NCBI RefSeq assembly: GCF_001513975.1
Contig: NZ_KQ947990.1
Location: forward strand, 296,311 to 360,310
From: Streptomyces curacoi
GTDB lineage: Bacteria; Actinomycetota; Actinomycetes; Streptomycetales; Streptomycetaceae
Length of the DNA stretch: 64,000 bases
Reading direction: 5' to 3'
A program made the translations under genes and the position numbers. The notes below the pieces were generated by a model that had not been told where the DNA came from, did not search any database, and saw nothing but the letters and a program-made list of their open reading frames with translations. How positions within the stretch are numbered: position 1 is the stretch's first letter; each line of letters opens with the position of its first letter. Shown here one piece after another: positions 39,426-47,656 of this stretch.

Positions 39426-40283
39426 TCAGCGTGCGTAGTCCTTCGCGATGTCCGCGATGAACTGGCGGGACTGCTCCACGTTCAGGGCCTGCGCCCGCAG
39501 GTGCTCGTACATCACGCTGTACTTCTGGACGTCGTTCGCCTTCTCCAGGTACAGGTCGCTGGTGACGCCCTCGATGTAGACGACGCTGGAGTCGGCCGCG
39601 TCCGGGAACTCAAGGATCGCGTACTGCCCGTTGAGGCCCGGGTGCGCGCCCATGTCGAACGGGATCACCTGCACGGTGACATGCGGCAGCTGGGACTGCT
39701 CCACGAGCTGCTCCAGCTGGTCGCGCATGAGGGAGCGGTTGCCGACGACCCGGCGCAGCGCGGCCTCGTCCAGGACGGTCCACAGCCGCAGCGGGTTCTC
39801 CTCGGTGGAGATTCGTTCCTGTCGGCGCATGCGCACCTGAACCCGCTTCTCGATCTCGGCCTGTGCCGTCTCCGGCAACGCCCCCGCGATCAGGGCCTCC
39901 GCGTACTGCTTCGTCTGCAACAGCCCGGGGACGACCTGCGGGTCGTACACTCTCAGGCTCGCCGCGTCCGTTTCCAGCCCGATGTAGACGCTGTACGGGA
40001 TGTCGCCGAAGGAGTGCCACCAGCCCTGCTGCCGGGAGTCCTTGGCCATCTGCATCAGCGAGTCCACGATCCGGTGGTCCTCCACCTCGTAGACCCCGCA
40101 CAGATCACGGACGTCGCGCTGGCTGATGCTGCGCCGGCCGTTCTCCAGCCGGCTGATCTTCGACTGCGACACCAGCAGCCGCTCGGCCACCTCTTCGGCC
40201 GTCATGCCCTTGAGCTCACGGAGCCGGCGCAGCTCCTGGCCCAGCCGGCGTCGCCTGACGGTGGGATTGACATTGGACGCCAC
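39426..40283 (-). CDS. WhiJ-type XRE regulator (HTH + DUF5753), third locus
   Basis: 285 residues from GTG 40283, with GGAGGTG 8 nt upstream. HTH: LRRLRELKGMTAEEVAERLL and VSQSKISRLENGRRSI (about residues 18-55); DUF5753: VYDPQVVPGLLQTKQYAEAL, VTVQVIPFDMGAHPGLNGQY, and a C-terminal helix LNVEQSRQFIADIAKD. It is the best conserved-looking of the three. In S. coelicolor a gene of this type lies near a D,D-carboxypeptidase and a glutathione peroxidase, as here, so this locus is likely syntenic rather than recently acquired. Confidence 0.93.
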   Translation of the reverse strand: MASNVNPTVRRRRLGQELRRLRELKGMTAEEVAERLLVSQSKISRLENGRRSISQRDVRDLCGVYEVEDHRIVDSLMQMAKDSRQQGWWHSFGDIPYSVYIGLETDAASLRVYDPQVVPGLLQTKQYAEALIAGALPETAQAEIEKRVQVRMRRQERISTEENPLRLWTVLDEAALRRVVGNRSLMRDQLEQLVEQSQLPHVTVQVIPFDMGAHPGLNGQYAILEFPDAADSSVVYIEGVTSDLYLEKANDVQKYSVMYEHLRAQALNVEQSRQFIADIAKDYAR

Positions 40284-40589
40284 GGGACGTGCACCTCCGG
40301 CTGCCTGCCTTGTGATTGCGACTTTGCGTATCTGCTGTTGAGCAGACTGCCACCAAGGTGCTTCCTACCGCTGGGAAACGGTGGATATGCGCTGGATACG
40401 CGCCAGTTCGGGGAGACCCCCGGCAAAAGCGGCCGCGCGGGGCGGCGGAACCGTTTCGTCATCCGGACGAACGATCCCGTCACCCCGCGCGGACCAGCGG
40501 CTCCCGAACCGGTCTGGGGGGACTGCGGCGCGGCGCTCGGTGTGCGGGTGGTGCGGTGGTTCGAGTGGTGCGGGGTCGTGGACCGCGGC
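40284..40589. other. Non-coding stretch between the XRE and GOLPH3-like genes
   Basis: 306 bp upstream of the XRE gene. No frame has a ribosome-binding site or family character. It should hold the XRE promoter; part is AT-richer (around 40310-40395) than the surroundings. Confidence 0.5.
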
Positions 40590-41342
40590 TCAGTGGGCCA
40601 CGACGCGCGCCATGGATCCGCGGCGCGGCTGCGCCGGAACGCCACGAGCGGGTTCCGCTGCGGCCCTGCCTCCGGCGGCCTGACGGCCGGTCGGGGCCGG
40701 GCTGCGGCGCGGCTGGGCCGCCACGCCGTTCTGGACGTCCATCACGGCGTGCGCGACGAGACCGCCCATGGGGTCATGCCTGATGAGATCCCGCAGCCGG
40801 GACCGAGAGGACCGCCCCTCGTTCCCCGGGTACAGGTGCTTGCCGAGGCCGACCGCGTGTGCCAGGGCGGCGAGCGCCGCGGTCCGCGGGTCCGGCGGTA
40901 CGCCGGTGCGGATCGCTGAATCCAGCCGGGCCCTGATCTCCCGGCTGATGGCGTTGTCCGTCGCCTGGTAACGAGTCGTCGGCAACACCCCGCACATCTG
41001 ACCGGCCACGGCATGCACCATGCCGCACCGCTCCAGATGCGAGAGGTAGGTCTGGCGCAGCCCCAGCCGGGGCCCGCCGATCCAGTTCACCGCCCGCACG
41101 GGAGCGCCACGCCTTCGCAGCAACTCCAACGCGCAGTCCAGTGTCGGATCTCCAGTCGGCCGTGGTACTACCACGGCGATACGATCCCCGTCTGGGGCTA
41201 TCCGTCCGGCCAGCGCCAGCTCCACTAGCTGTGCTCCGGCCAGACCGAGGTCGAGCGACTGCGGCTGTGCGGTGGTTCCCGTGGCCGGGTCCAACGCCAG
41301 CAGCAGAAGCTCCTCCGGAAGTGTTCTGCGGCTCCTGCCCAT
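40590..41342 (-). CDS. GOLPH3/VPS74 (GPP34)-family protein
   Basis: 250 residues from ATG 41342 with GGGGAGG upstream. GPP34 features: LPEELLLLALDPATG (start of the fold), LVELALAGRIAPDGDRIAVV, and helices such as EIRARLDSAIRTGVPPDPRT and ALAALAHAVGLGKHLYP. Eukaryotic GOLPH3 binds PI4P and sorts glycosyltransferases; bacterial members are soluble proteins of unknown role, common in Streptomyces. The last 45 residues are a disordered Arg/Ala/Pro tail. Divergent from the D,D-carboxypeptidase. Confidence 0.87.
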   Translation of the reverse strand: MGRSRRTLPEELLLLALDPATGTTAQPQSLDLGLAGAQLVELALAGRIAPDGDRIAVVVPRPTGDPTLDCALELLRRRGAPVRAVNWIGGPRLGLRQTYLSHLERCGMVHAVAGQMCGVLPTTRYQATDNAISREIRARLDSAIRTGVPPDPRTAALAALAHAVGLGKHLYPGNEGRSSRSRLRDLIRHDPMGGLVAHAVMDVQNGVAAQPRRSPAPTGRQAAGGRAAAEPARGVPAQPRRGSMARVVAH

Positions 41343-41595
41343 CCATGCCTCCCCGCGTGGATGAATGACAGGGTGACCCCTCTCACATTGGTCTGTCGAG
41401 GGTGCGTGACCGGTTCGTGAGGGAACCGGTAGGTATGTCGTTCTCGTCTACCGCAGAAGTTGAGGGCCGCGCACAGGACACTGGTACATGGTTCGGACAG
41501 CGGCACGGGGGGTCGTACGGGCACGGTGTCCGGGCGACGGCTCATGGTTCGGCAGACGCACGAAGGGTGTGCGGCGGCACATGGAGGAGGCATCG

Positions 41596-44124
41596 GTGGC
41601 GGGCGAGTCCCCCGACAGGTCGAAGCAGCGAGAGTCGTCGGCAGAACCGACGTCGGGGAGCGCGGGTCCGGTTCCCGAGTCCAGGACGGAGACCGCCGGC
41701 ACGCCGGCAGCCGACGCCGCGGAACGACGCGACCCCCGGCTGGCGGTGGCACGCGAGAACGCCGCGGCGCGCGGCGGCGTGGACACAGCGACGAGGGTGC
41801 TGTCCCGGCGCGAGCTGGAGGCCGCGCAGGCGGAGCAGGAGAAGTCCCAGGACACCGGCGACGCGAAGGCGGAGACCGAGAGCGCCGAGGACGCGAAGGG
41901 CGCTGAGGCCGAGGCTGCCGCGCAGGGCGACGATCGGCTGAAGGAGGCGGTGGCGGCCTGGGTGGCTTCCGCCGACCCTGCCGACACCACGGATGCCGAG
42001 GGCGAGGAGACGACGCCGGGCGCGGCCGAGGACGACGCGGACGCCGACGCACGCGACGAGGGCGAGGGTGCTGAGGGCGCGAAGGACGCCACTGGTGCCG
42101 GGGCCGACGCAGCGCGGGGCAGTGACGCGGCCGACGGTGCTGCGGCCGGCGAGGCGCAGGACGCCGCGGACGCCGGTGCCGATGACGCCGACGCACGCGA
42201 CGAGGGCGAGGGTGCCGACGCCGGCATAGAGCCCGAGACCGACGTCGAGGAGGGCGCTAAGGCGGCTTCCGGCGCCCACGCCGATGCCGGGGACGAGGCT
42301 GACGGCTCGGACGCCGAGACGGCGCCGAAGGCCGACAGCGCGGCGGAGCCCGAGGCTGACGCCGACACGGAGGCCTCCGACGAAACCGCCGGGGCTGCCG
42401 AAGGTGGCTCGGGCGAGCCCGCCAAGGCCGCGGACGCCGACGACGCACCCGCAGCCGCCAACGGCGAGGACGCCCCACAGGGGCCACCCGCACCCGACGA
42501 CGAAAGCCGCACGGGTGGTGCGGGTGGGAACACCAAGGCCGAAGGCGAAGCCGAGGCCGACCCCAAGCCCGCCGTCGATCAGCCGACCGCCGTCTTCAAG
42601 GCCGTACGCCCGACCGACCCCACCCCCAAGTCCAAGCCCGCCGTAGACCAGCCCACCACCATGCTGAAGGCCCCCAAGCCCGAGGCCCCCGCCGAGCGCA
42701 CCAGCAAGTTCGTCGCGCTCAAGCCGGACATCAAGCAGGACACCCCGAAGGCACCGGACGCCCCCAAGACACCGAGCGCACCGGACGCCACCGCCGCCAT
42801 CCCCCAGGTCGGCCCCGAGCGCACCACCCAGCAGCCGCTGCCCCCCAAGCCCCCGCTCGACCTGCTCGCCGAGCTGACCAACACCCCGCCGCCCCCGGAC
42901 ACCCCCGTCCGCACGCTCATCCGGCGGGTCAAGATCTGGACCCCGCTGGTCATCCTGCTCGCGATCGTCTTCGCGGTCGTCCAGTCGGTACGCCCGCTCC
43001 CGGCCCCCACCCTGGACCTCACCGCCAAGGACACCTACACCTTCGACGGCGGCAAGATCGACATCCCGTGGCCCGCCCAGGGCCAGGCCGCGCTCGACGT
43101 CGACGGCATCGGCTCCTTCGGCTCCTCGGGCGACCAGAAGCCCGTGCCGATCGCCAGTGTGGCCAAGGTCATGACGGCGTACGTCATCCTGCGCGACCAC
43201 CCCCTCAAGAGCGGCGCCGAGGGTCCGAAGATCGAGATCGACCAGGCCGCCGAGGACCAGTCCGACGCGGGCCAGGAGTCGACCGTCGACGTCACCAAGG
43301 GCGACAAGATCACCCAGCGCGAGGCGCTGGAGAGCATCCTGATCGCATCCGCGAACAACGTCGCCCGTCTGCTCGCCCGCTGGGACGCCGGTTCCGAGAA
43401 GGCGTTCGTGGCGAAGATGAACGCCGCCGCCGACGACCTCGGCATGAAGAACACGACGTACACCGACCCTTCCGGCCTGAACGACACCACCGTCAGCACG
43501 GCCGTGGACCAGGTGAAGCTCGCCAAGGCGGCGATGAAGGAGCCCGCCTTCCGTGAGGTCGCCGCGATGATGTCGTACGACGACTACAAGGGCGTCAACC
43601 ACTCCAACTGGAACCAGCTGGTCGGCAAGAACAACGTCGTCGGCATCAAGACCGGCACCACCACCTCCGCCCTCGGCAACCTCGTGTTCGCGGCGAAGAA
43701 GGAGGTCGGCGGCGAGACGAGGACCATCGTCGGCGCCGTCGTCCGCCAGCCCGCGGGCGGCCCGGAGAACACCATCCTCAGCGCCGCGCTGCACGGCGGC
43801 GACCAGCTGATCCGGGCCGCGCAGGACGCGCTGGAGTCGGCGACGATCCTGAAGAAGGGCGATGTCGTCGGGTACGTGGACGACGGCCTCGGTGGCCGCA
43901 CCCCGGTCGTCGCCACCAAGGACGTCACGGCGGTCGGCTGGTCGGGCCTGAAGGTGGAGCTGACCTTCGCCTCCGACGACGTACCGCACACCGCGAAGGC
44001 CGGCACCAAGGTGGGCACCCTCACCGTGGGCGACGGCACGAGCGGCGCGGTCAAGATCCCGGTCGCCCTGCAGTCGGACCTTGCCGAACCGGGCTTCACG
44101 GACAAGCTGACCCGCCTCGGCTGA
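41596..44124 (+). CDS. D-alanyl-D-alanine carboxypeptidase (peptidase S11) with long acidic N-terminal region
   Basis: 842 residues from GTG 41596, chosen because GGAGGAGG (41583-41590) stands 5 nt upstream; ATG 41581 is an alternative. Residues 1-440 are low-complexity, rich in Asp/Glu/Ala and then Pro/Lys/Thr, and must be cytoplasmic because one membrane segment follows (WTPLVILLAIVFAVVQSV, about 447-464). The extracytoplasmic S11 domain has SVAK (catalytic Ser near 520), SANN (near 586) and KTGTT (near 684). It trims pentapeptide stems of peptidoglycan. The 440-residue cytoplasmic part is far longer than usual and carries internal DNA repeats (42040-42215). Ends with a strong terminator. 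Confidence 0.93.
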   Translation: MAGESPDRSKQRESSAEPTSGSAGPVPESRTETAGTPAADAAERRDPRLAVARENAAARGGVDTATRVLSRRELEAAQAEQEKSQDTGDAKAETESAEDAKGAEAEAAAQGDDRLKEAVAAWVASADPADTTDAEGEETTPGAAEDDADADARDEGEGAEGAKDATGAGADAARGSDAADGAAAGEAQDAADAGADDADARDEGEGADAGIEPETDVEEGAKAASGAHADAGDEADGSDAETAPKADSAAEPEADADTEASDETAGAAEGGSGEPAKAADADDAPAAANGEDAPQGPPAPDDESRTGGAGGNTKAEGEAEADPKPAVDQPTAVFKAVRPTDPTPKSKPAVDQPTTMLKAPKPEAPAERTSKFVALKPDIKQDTPKAPDAPKTPSAPDATAAIPQVGPERTTQQPLPPKPPLDLLAELTNTPPPPDTPVRTLIRRVKIWTPLVILLAIVFAVVQSVRPLPAPTLDLTAKDTYTFDGGKIDIPWPAQGQAALDVDGIGSFGSSGDQKPVPIASVAKVMTAYVILRDHPLKSGAEGPKIEIDQAAEDQSDAGQESTVDVTKGDKITQREALESILIASANNVARLLARWDAGSEKAFVAKMNAAADDLGMKNTTYTDPSGLNDTTVSTAVDQVKLAKAAMKEPAFREVAAMMSYDDYKGVNHSNWNQLVGKNNVVGIKTGTTTSALGNLVFAAKKEVGGETRTIVGAVVRQPAGGPENTILSAALHGGDQLIRAAQDALESATILKKGDVVGYVDDGLGGRTPVVATKDVTAVGWSGLKVELTFASDDVPHTAKAGTKVGTLTVGDGTSGAVKIPVALQSDLAEPGFTDKLTRLG
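42040..42215 (+). repeat. Duplicated 32-bp segment inside the acidic region of the carboxypeptidase gene
   Basis: The same 32 bp occurs at 42040-42071 and 42184-42215, in frame, encoding DADARDEGEGA twice. The surrounding DNA is dominated by GAC/GCC/GAG triplets. Confidence 0.8.
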
Positions 44125-44152
44125 TCCGGGGACAGCGAAGCCGCACCGCACC

Positions 44153-44185
44153 GCAGCCCGCCGACGGCCCTCGTCGGCGGGCTGC
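44153..44185. terminator. Terminator after the carboxypeptidase gene
   Basis: 13-bp perfect arms GCAGCCCGCCGAC (44153-44165) and GTCGGCGGGCTGC (44173-44185), 7-nt loop, 28 nt past the stop. Confidence 0.8.
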
Positions 44186-44322
44186 GTGCTAGCGTCACGA
44201 AACGGGCAGGCCGTCGCTCACGAGGCGCGGCCGGGGGACCCTTCACGACCGGGCCGACAACACGCGGGAAACGGGACGCGGCCAGAACAGAAGAACGGGA
44301 CAGCACGGGGAGTGCCTCAAAG

Positions 44323-46185
44323 GTGGCCACTGCGGAGCCGACACGCGCCGACGACGCCGATCCGGGACGGGGAGCCGGTCCGCGAATACGCGTACCCGCG
44401 CCGCGCGAGGGAGACGGTCCGAGCCGTACGGAGGACAGACCGCCCTCGCGTCTGAGTGCCGCCGTCCTCGCCCTGCGTGAGCGGCTGCTGCGTCACCCGG
44501 TGCTGTCGATGACGACCCTCGCCGGGCTCCTCCACATCATCTGGTTCTTCACGTTCGCAAGCAGCGGCGGCGACCTCGCGGCGCAGGACGCCTGGGCCGA
44601 GTTCGTCGGCCGGCATCCCGACTCGGCGTACAACCTCGCCTGGTACGGCGGTATGCACCCGGTGTCGTACAGCGTGGTGTCGCCGTATCTGATGTCGGTT
44701 CTCGGCGTCCGTACGACGATGATGATCGCCGGCACCATCTCCGCGGGCCTGCTGACGCTGATCCTGCTCCGCAGCCGGTCCGTGAAGAACCCGCTGTGGG
44801 CGGCGCTCGCCGGCGTCTTCGGGCTGACCTGCAACGCGATCTCCGGCCGGGTGACCTTCGGCCTGGGCACGATGTTCGCGCTGGGCGCGGTCGCCGTCGT
44901 CTTCTGCTGGCCGTACCGCTGGCGCTACAAGCGGTGGGCGAAGGCGCTGGCCGCCGCCCCGCTGGCCGCGCTCGCCACCATGTCGTCGCCGGTCGCGGGA
45001 CTGTTCGTCGGCTTCGTGGCGGTGGCGCTGTTCCTGCAGAAGCGGCGGCCGGGAGCCTGGGCGCTGGGCCTCGCGCCGACCGCCGTCGTGGCCGTGTCGG
45101 CCTGGCTGTTCCCCTTCTCCGGCACCCAGCCGATGGTGATCGGCTCGGTGCTCCTGCCGCTGGTGTGCGCGGTCGTCGTCTTCCTGATCGTCCCCAAGGA
45201 GTGGAAGACGGTCCGGCTGGTGTCCGCGGTCTACGGCCTCTCGGTCGTCCTGGTCTGGGTGATCAGCTCGCAGATCGGCTCCAACATCACCCGCCTGGCG
45301 ATGCTCTTCGCCGGCGCGGTCCTCGTGGCCGCGCTGCCCTTCACGGTGCCGCGCTCACGCAAGTGGTACGCGGGCGTGCTGGCCCTGCTCACCTTCGTCG
45401 GCTGGATCGGCTACAAGACGGTCGACGACATCATCCACGCCCACCCGGACGCGGCCTGGGCGCGCGAGCTGGCGCCGCTGGTCAACGAGCTCCAGGAGGT
45501 CGGCGCCCGCAAGGGCCGCGTCGAGGTGGTCCCGGCCCGCTCCCACCGCGAGGCCGCCGCCCTCGCGCCGTACGTCAACCTCGCCCGCGGCTGGAACCGC
45601 CAGGCCGACATGAAGCGCAACCCGCTCTTCTACGACGGCACCCTCAACTCCGCGAACTATCACGAGTGGCTCAAGCGCTGGGCCGTGCACTTCGTGGTCC
45701 TGCCCAAGGACGAACCCGACCCCTCGGCGGCGGAGCGGGAGCGGGAGCTGGTGCAGCGCGGCATGCCGTATCTGAAGCAGGTGTGGGGCGACGCCAACTG
45801 GCAGCTGTTCGAGGTGACCCACCCGGCGCCGCTCGCCGAGCCGAACGCCGTGGTGGAGCGGGCCGAGCAGGGCGAGATGACGATGCGGGTGACCAAACCG
45901 GGCCGCGTCCTCATCCGCATCCCCTACTCGCCCTGGCTGAGCATCGTCGACGCCGACGGCAAGCAGCTCGACCCGCCGCAGGAGACGGAGGCGTCCAGGA
46001 ACCGGCCCGACGACGAGCCGAAGACGTACGACAACGTCCACGGCTGTCTGATGGAGACGGACGAGGACGCGTTCGGCGACCAGTGGACGGTGCTGGTGGC
46101 GCCGAAGGCGGGGACGTACCGGCTGGCGGCGCCGTACTCGCTGTCGCGCGGCACGCCCTGCCCGGAGGAGCTGCGCCAAGGGTGA
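44323..46185 (+). CDS. Multispanning membrane protein, GT-C/MFS-like, function unknown
   Basis: 620 residues from GTG 44323 with GGGGAG about 10 nt upstream. Cytoplasmic Pro/Arg-rich N-terminus, then about 10 hydrophobic segments between residues 65 and 375 (MTTLAGLLHIIWFFTFASSG, MFALGAVAVVFCWPYRW, MLFAGAVLVAALPFTVP), and a C-terminal ~240-residue soluble domain (LNSANYHEWLKRWAVHFVVL, WLSIVDADGKQLDPP). The topology, with a loop of polar residues after the first membrane segment, resembles membrane glycosyltransferases of the GT-C fold; such genes are often annotated MFS. It ends 2 nt before the convergent MerR gene. Confidence 0.8.
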   Translation: MATAEPTRADDADPGRGAGPRIRVPAPREGDGPSRTEDRPPSRLSAAVLALRERLLRHPVLSMTTLAGLLHIIWFFTFASSGGDLAAQDAWAEFVGRHPDSAYNLAWYGGMHPVSYSVVSPYLMSVLGVRTTMMIAGTISAGLLTLILLRSRSVKNPLWAALAGVFGLTCNAISGRVTFGLGTMFALGAVAVVFCWPYRWRYKRWAKALAAAPLAALATMSSPVAGLFVGFVAVALFLQKRRPGAWALGLAPTAVVAVSAWLFPFSGTQPMVIGSVLLPLVCAVVVFLIVPKEWKTVRLVSAVYGLSVVLVWVISSQIGSNITRLAMLFAGAVLVAALPFTVPRSRKWYAGVLALLTFVGWIGYKTVDDIIHAHPDAAWARELAPLVNELQEVGARKGRVEVVPARSHREAAALAPYVNLARGWNRQADMKRNPLFYDGTLNSANYHEWLKRWAVHFVVLPKDEPDPSAAERERELVQRGMPYLKQVWGDANWQLFEVTHPAPLAEPNAVVERAEQGEMTMRVTKPGRVLIRIPYSPWLSIVDADGKQLDPPQETEASRNRPDDEPKTYDNVHGCLMETDEDAFGDQWTVLVAPKAGTYRLAAPYSLSRGTPCPEELRQG

Positions 46186-46187
46186 GG

Positions 46188-47039
46188 TCACCGCACCGGA
46201 AACGCCACATCGCACACCGGGTCCTCGGCCCGGGCCGCGTCCCAGTCCGCGAAGTACACCTCACGGCACGGACCCGCCTGCCACAGCCCCTGCTGCGGGA
46301 TCCACTGCTCCACCGCCTCGAAGGCGGCCAGGATCTGCGGATGGGCCACCTGCGCCTTGGTGATCCGGGTGTAGGCGAGGCGGTGGGCCGGTTCCACGCG
46401 CACCTTCGTCTCCCACGCCCGCCCGTGCTTCTCGACCCAGGCCCGGGCCGCCGCCTCGTCGGCCACCGGCACGCACGACTCGGCCGGGCCGTCGCTCTCC
46501 ATCGACACGTCGGAGTGGTACACCACGAACGGCGCCGCGGTGAGGCCGCCGCACTCCTTCGCCGCCGTCTCCAGACGTCCCAGTGACGCGCCGATCCACG
46601 CCGGCAGCTCGCCCGCCAGCACATGCCGGGTCTCGGTGATCAGCACCTGCTCGGGCACCTCCACCGTCTCGACCACGAACTTCCCGTACATCTCGGAGCT
46701 CCTCCCCGACAGTCGTCCACGGAGGTACTCGGCGAGCGCCCGCTGCCCCGCGAACCGCGCCTCCACGTCCGCCCAGTACGCGTCGAGCCGGCCGGCGGCA
46801 GCCGCCCCGTCCGGCGCCTCGACGACCTCGGCGATCCGCGCGAGCGGCATGTCCAGCTGGCGCAGGAGTGCCACGAGGCGGGCGCGTTCGATCTGGTCGG
46901 CGCGGTAGTAGCGGTAGCCGCTGACCTCGTCGACGTGCGCGGGGGCCAGCAGGCCCAGGCGGTCGTACAGCCGCAGCGCCTTGGCCGACAGCCTGGCCCG
47001 CGCGGCGAACGCGCCGATGGTGAGCAGTTCGTCGTCCAC
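46188..47039 (-). CDS. MerR-family regulator with GyrI-like effector domain
   Basis: 283 residues from GTG 47039, with GGAGGA about 7 nt upstream. MerR helix-turn-helix: LTIGAFAARARLSAKALRLY, DRLGLLAP, VSGYRYYRADQIERARLV (residues 5-70), a coiled-coil helix (LDAYWADVEARFAGQRALAE), then a GyrI/SRPBCC-like ligand domain with CVPVADEAA and AYTRITKAQVAHPQI, as in BmrR/TipAL-type multidrug sensors. A near-perfect palindrome at 47093-47115 is the likely autoregulatory site. Confidence 0.9.
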   Translation of the reverse strand: MDDELLTIGAFAARARLSAKALRLYDRLGLLAPAHVDEVSGYRYYRADQIERARLVALLRQLDMPLARIAEVVEAPDGAAAAGRLDAYWADVEARFAGQRALAEYLRGRLSGRSSEMYGKFVVETVEVPEQVLITETRHVLAGELPAWIGASLGRLETAAKECGGLTAAPFVVYHSDVSMESDGPAESCVPVADEAAARAWVEKHGRAWETKVRVEPAHRLAYTRITKAQVAHPQILAAFEAVEQWIPQQGLWQAGPCREVYFADWDAARAEDPVCDVAFPVR

Positions 47040-47092
47040 GGCCTCATCCTCCGTCACCGGGCGGCCTGTTCCGCCCGGCGACAAGGACGCTC

Positions 47093-47115
47093 GACCCTGC
47101 CCCAGGGGCAAGGTC
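47093..47115. promoter_or_regulatory. MerR-type operator upstream of the MerR gene
   Basis: GACCCTGCCCC A GGGGCAAGGTC: 11-bp arms with one mismatch around a single central base. This matches the GACCnTGCCCCnGGGGCAnGGTC style of MerR/TipA-type promoters, where the palindrome sits in an elongated spacer. Confidence 0.75.
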
Positions 47116-47143
47116 AACACCCCGGCCGGGGGTGTCTTCCGGG

Positions 47144-47647
47144 TCAGGCCAGCTGGCCCTCGATGGCGGCCACGATCTCGTCCGCCTCCGGCTCGGTCTG
47201 CGGCGAGAACCGGGCCACGACGCCGCCGTCCCGGCCGATCAGGAACTTCTCGAAGTTCCAGCGGATGTCACCGCTGTGCCCCTCGGCGTCCGCGAAGCCG
47301 ACCAGGCGTTCGTACAGCGCGTGCCGGCCCTCCCCGTTCACCTCGACCTTCTCGGTCATCGGGAAGGTCACGCCGTACGTCGCCGAGCAGAACTCGGCGA
47401 TCTCCTCGGCGCTGCCGGGCTCCTGGCCGAGGAACTGGTTGCAGGGCACGCCCAGCACGGTGAAGCCGCGCTCGGCGTACTGCTCCTGGAGCTTCTCCAG
47501 GCCCGTGTACTGCGGGGTCAGGCCGCACTTGGAGGCCACGTTCACGACGAGCACGGCCTTGCCGGCGTACTGGGAGAGGTTCGCGGGGCCGCCCTTGAGG
47601 GCGCCGATCTCGACGTCGAGGGGGGATGCGTTGGTGTCAGCAGTCAT
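47144..47647 (-). CDS. Glutathione peroxidase-family thiol peroxidase
   Basis: 167 residues from ATG 47647. Motifs: NVASKCGLTPQYTGLEKLQE (peroxidatic Cys about residue 41), GVPCNQFLGQEPG (resolving-Cys type with Gln), and WNFEKFLIGRDGGVVARF. Being from an organism without glutathione, it probably uses thioredoxin or mycothiol-linked reductants. It lies upstream of the MerR gene in the same direction. Confidence 0.95.
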   Translation of the reverse strand: MTADTNASPLDVEIGALKGGPANLSQYAGKAVLVVNVASKCGLTPQYTGLEKLQEQYAERGFTVLGVPCNQFLGQEPGSAEEIAEFCSATYGVTFPMTEKVEVNGEGRHALYERLVGFADAEGHSGDIRWNFEKFLIGRDGGVVARFSPQTEPEADEIVAAIEGQLA

Positions 47648-47656
47648 GAGCGGATG

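Noticed and set aside
41488..41595. Upstream start for the carboxypeptidase gene
   Set aside because: The ATG at 41488 has no ribosome-binding site and adds an Arg-rich, unstructured segment, whereas GTG 41596 has GGAGGAGG at ideal distance.
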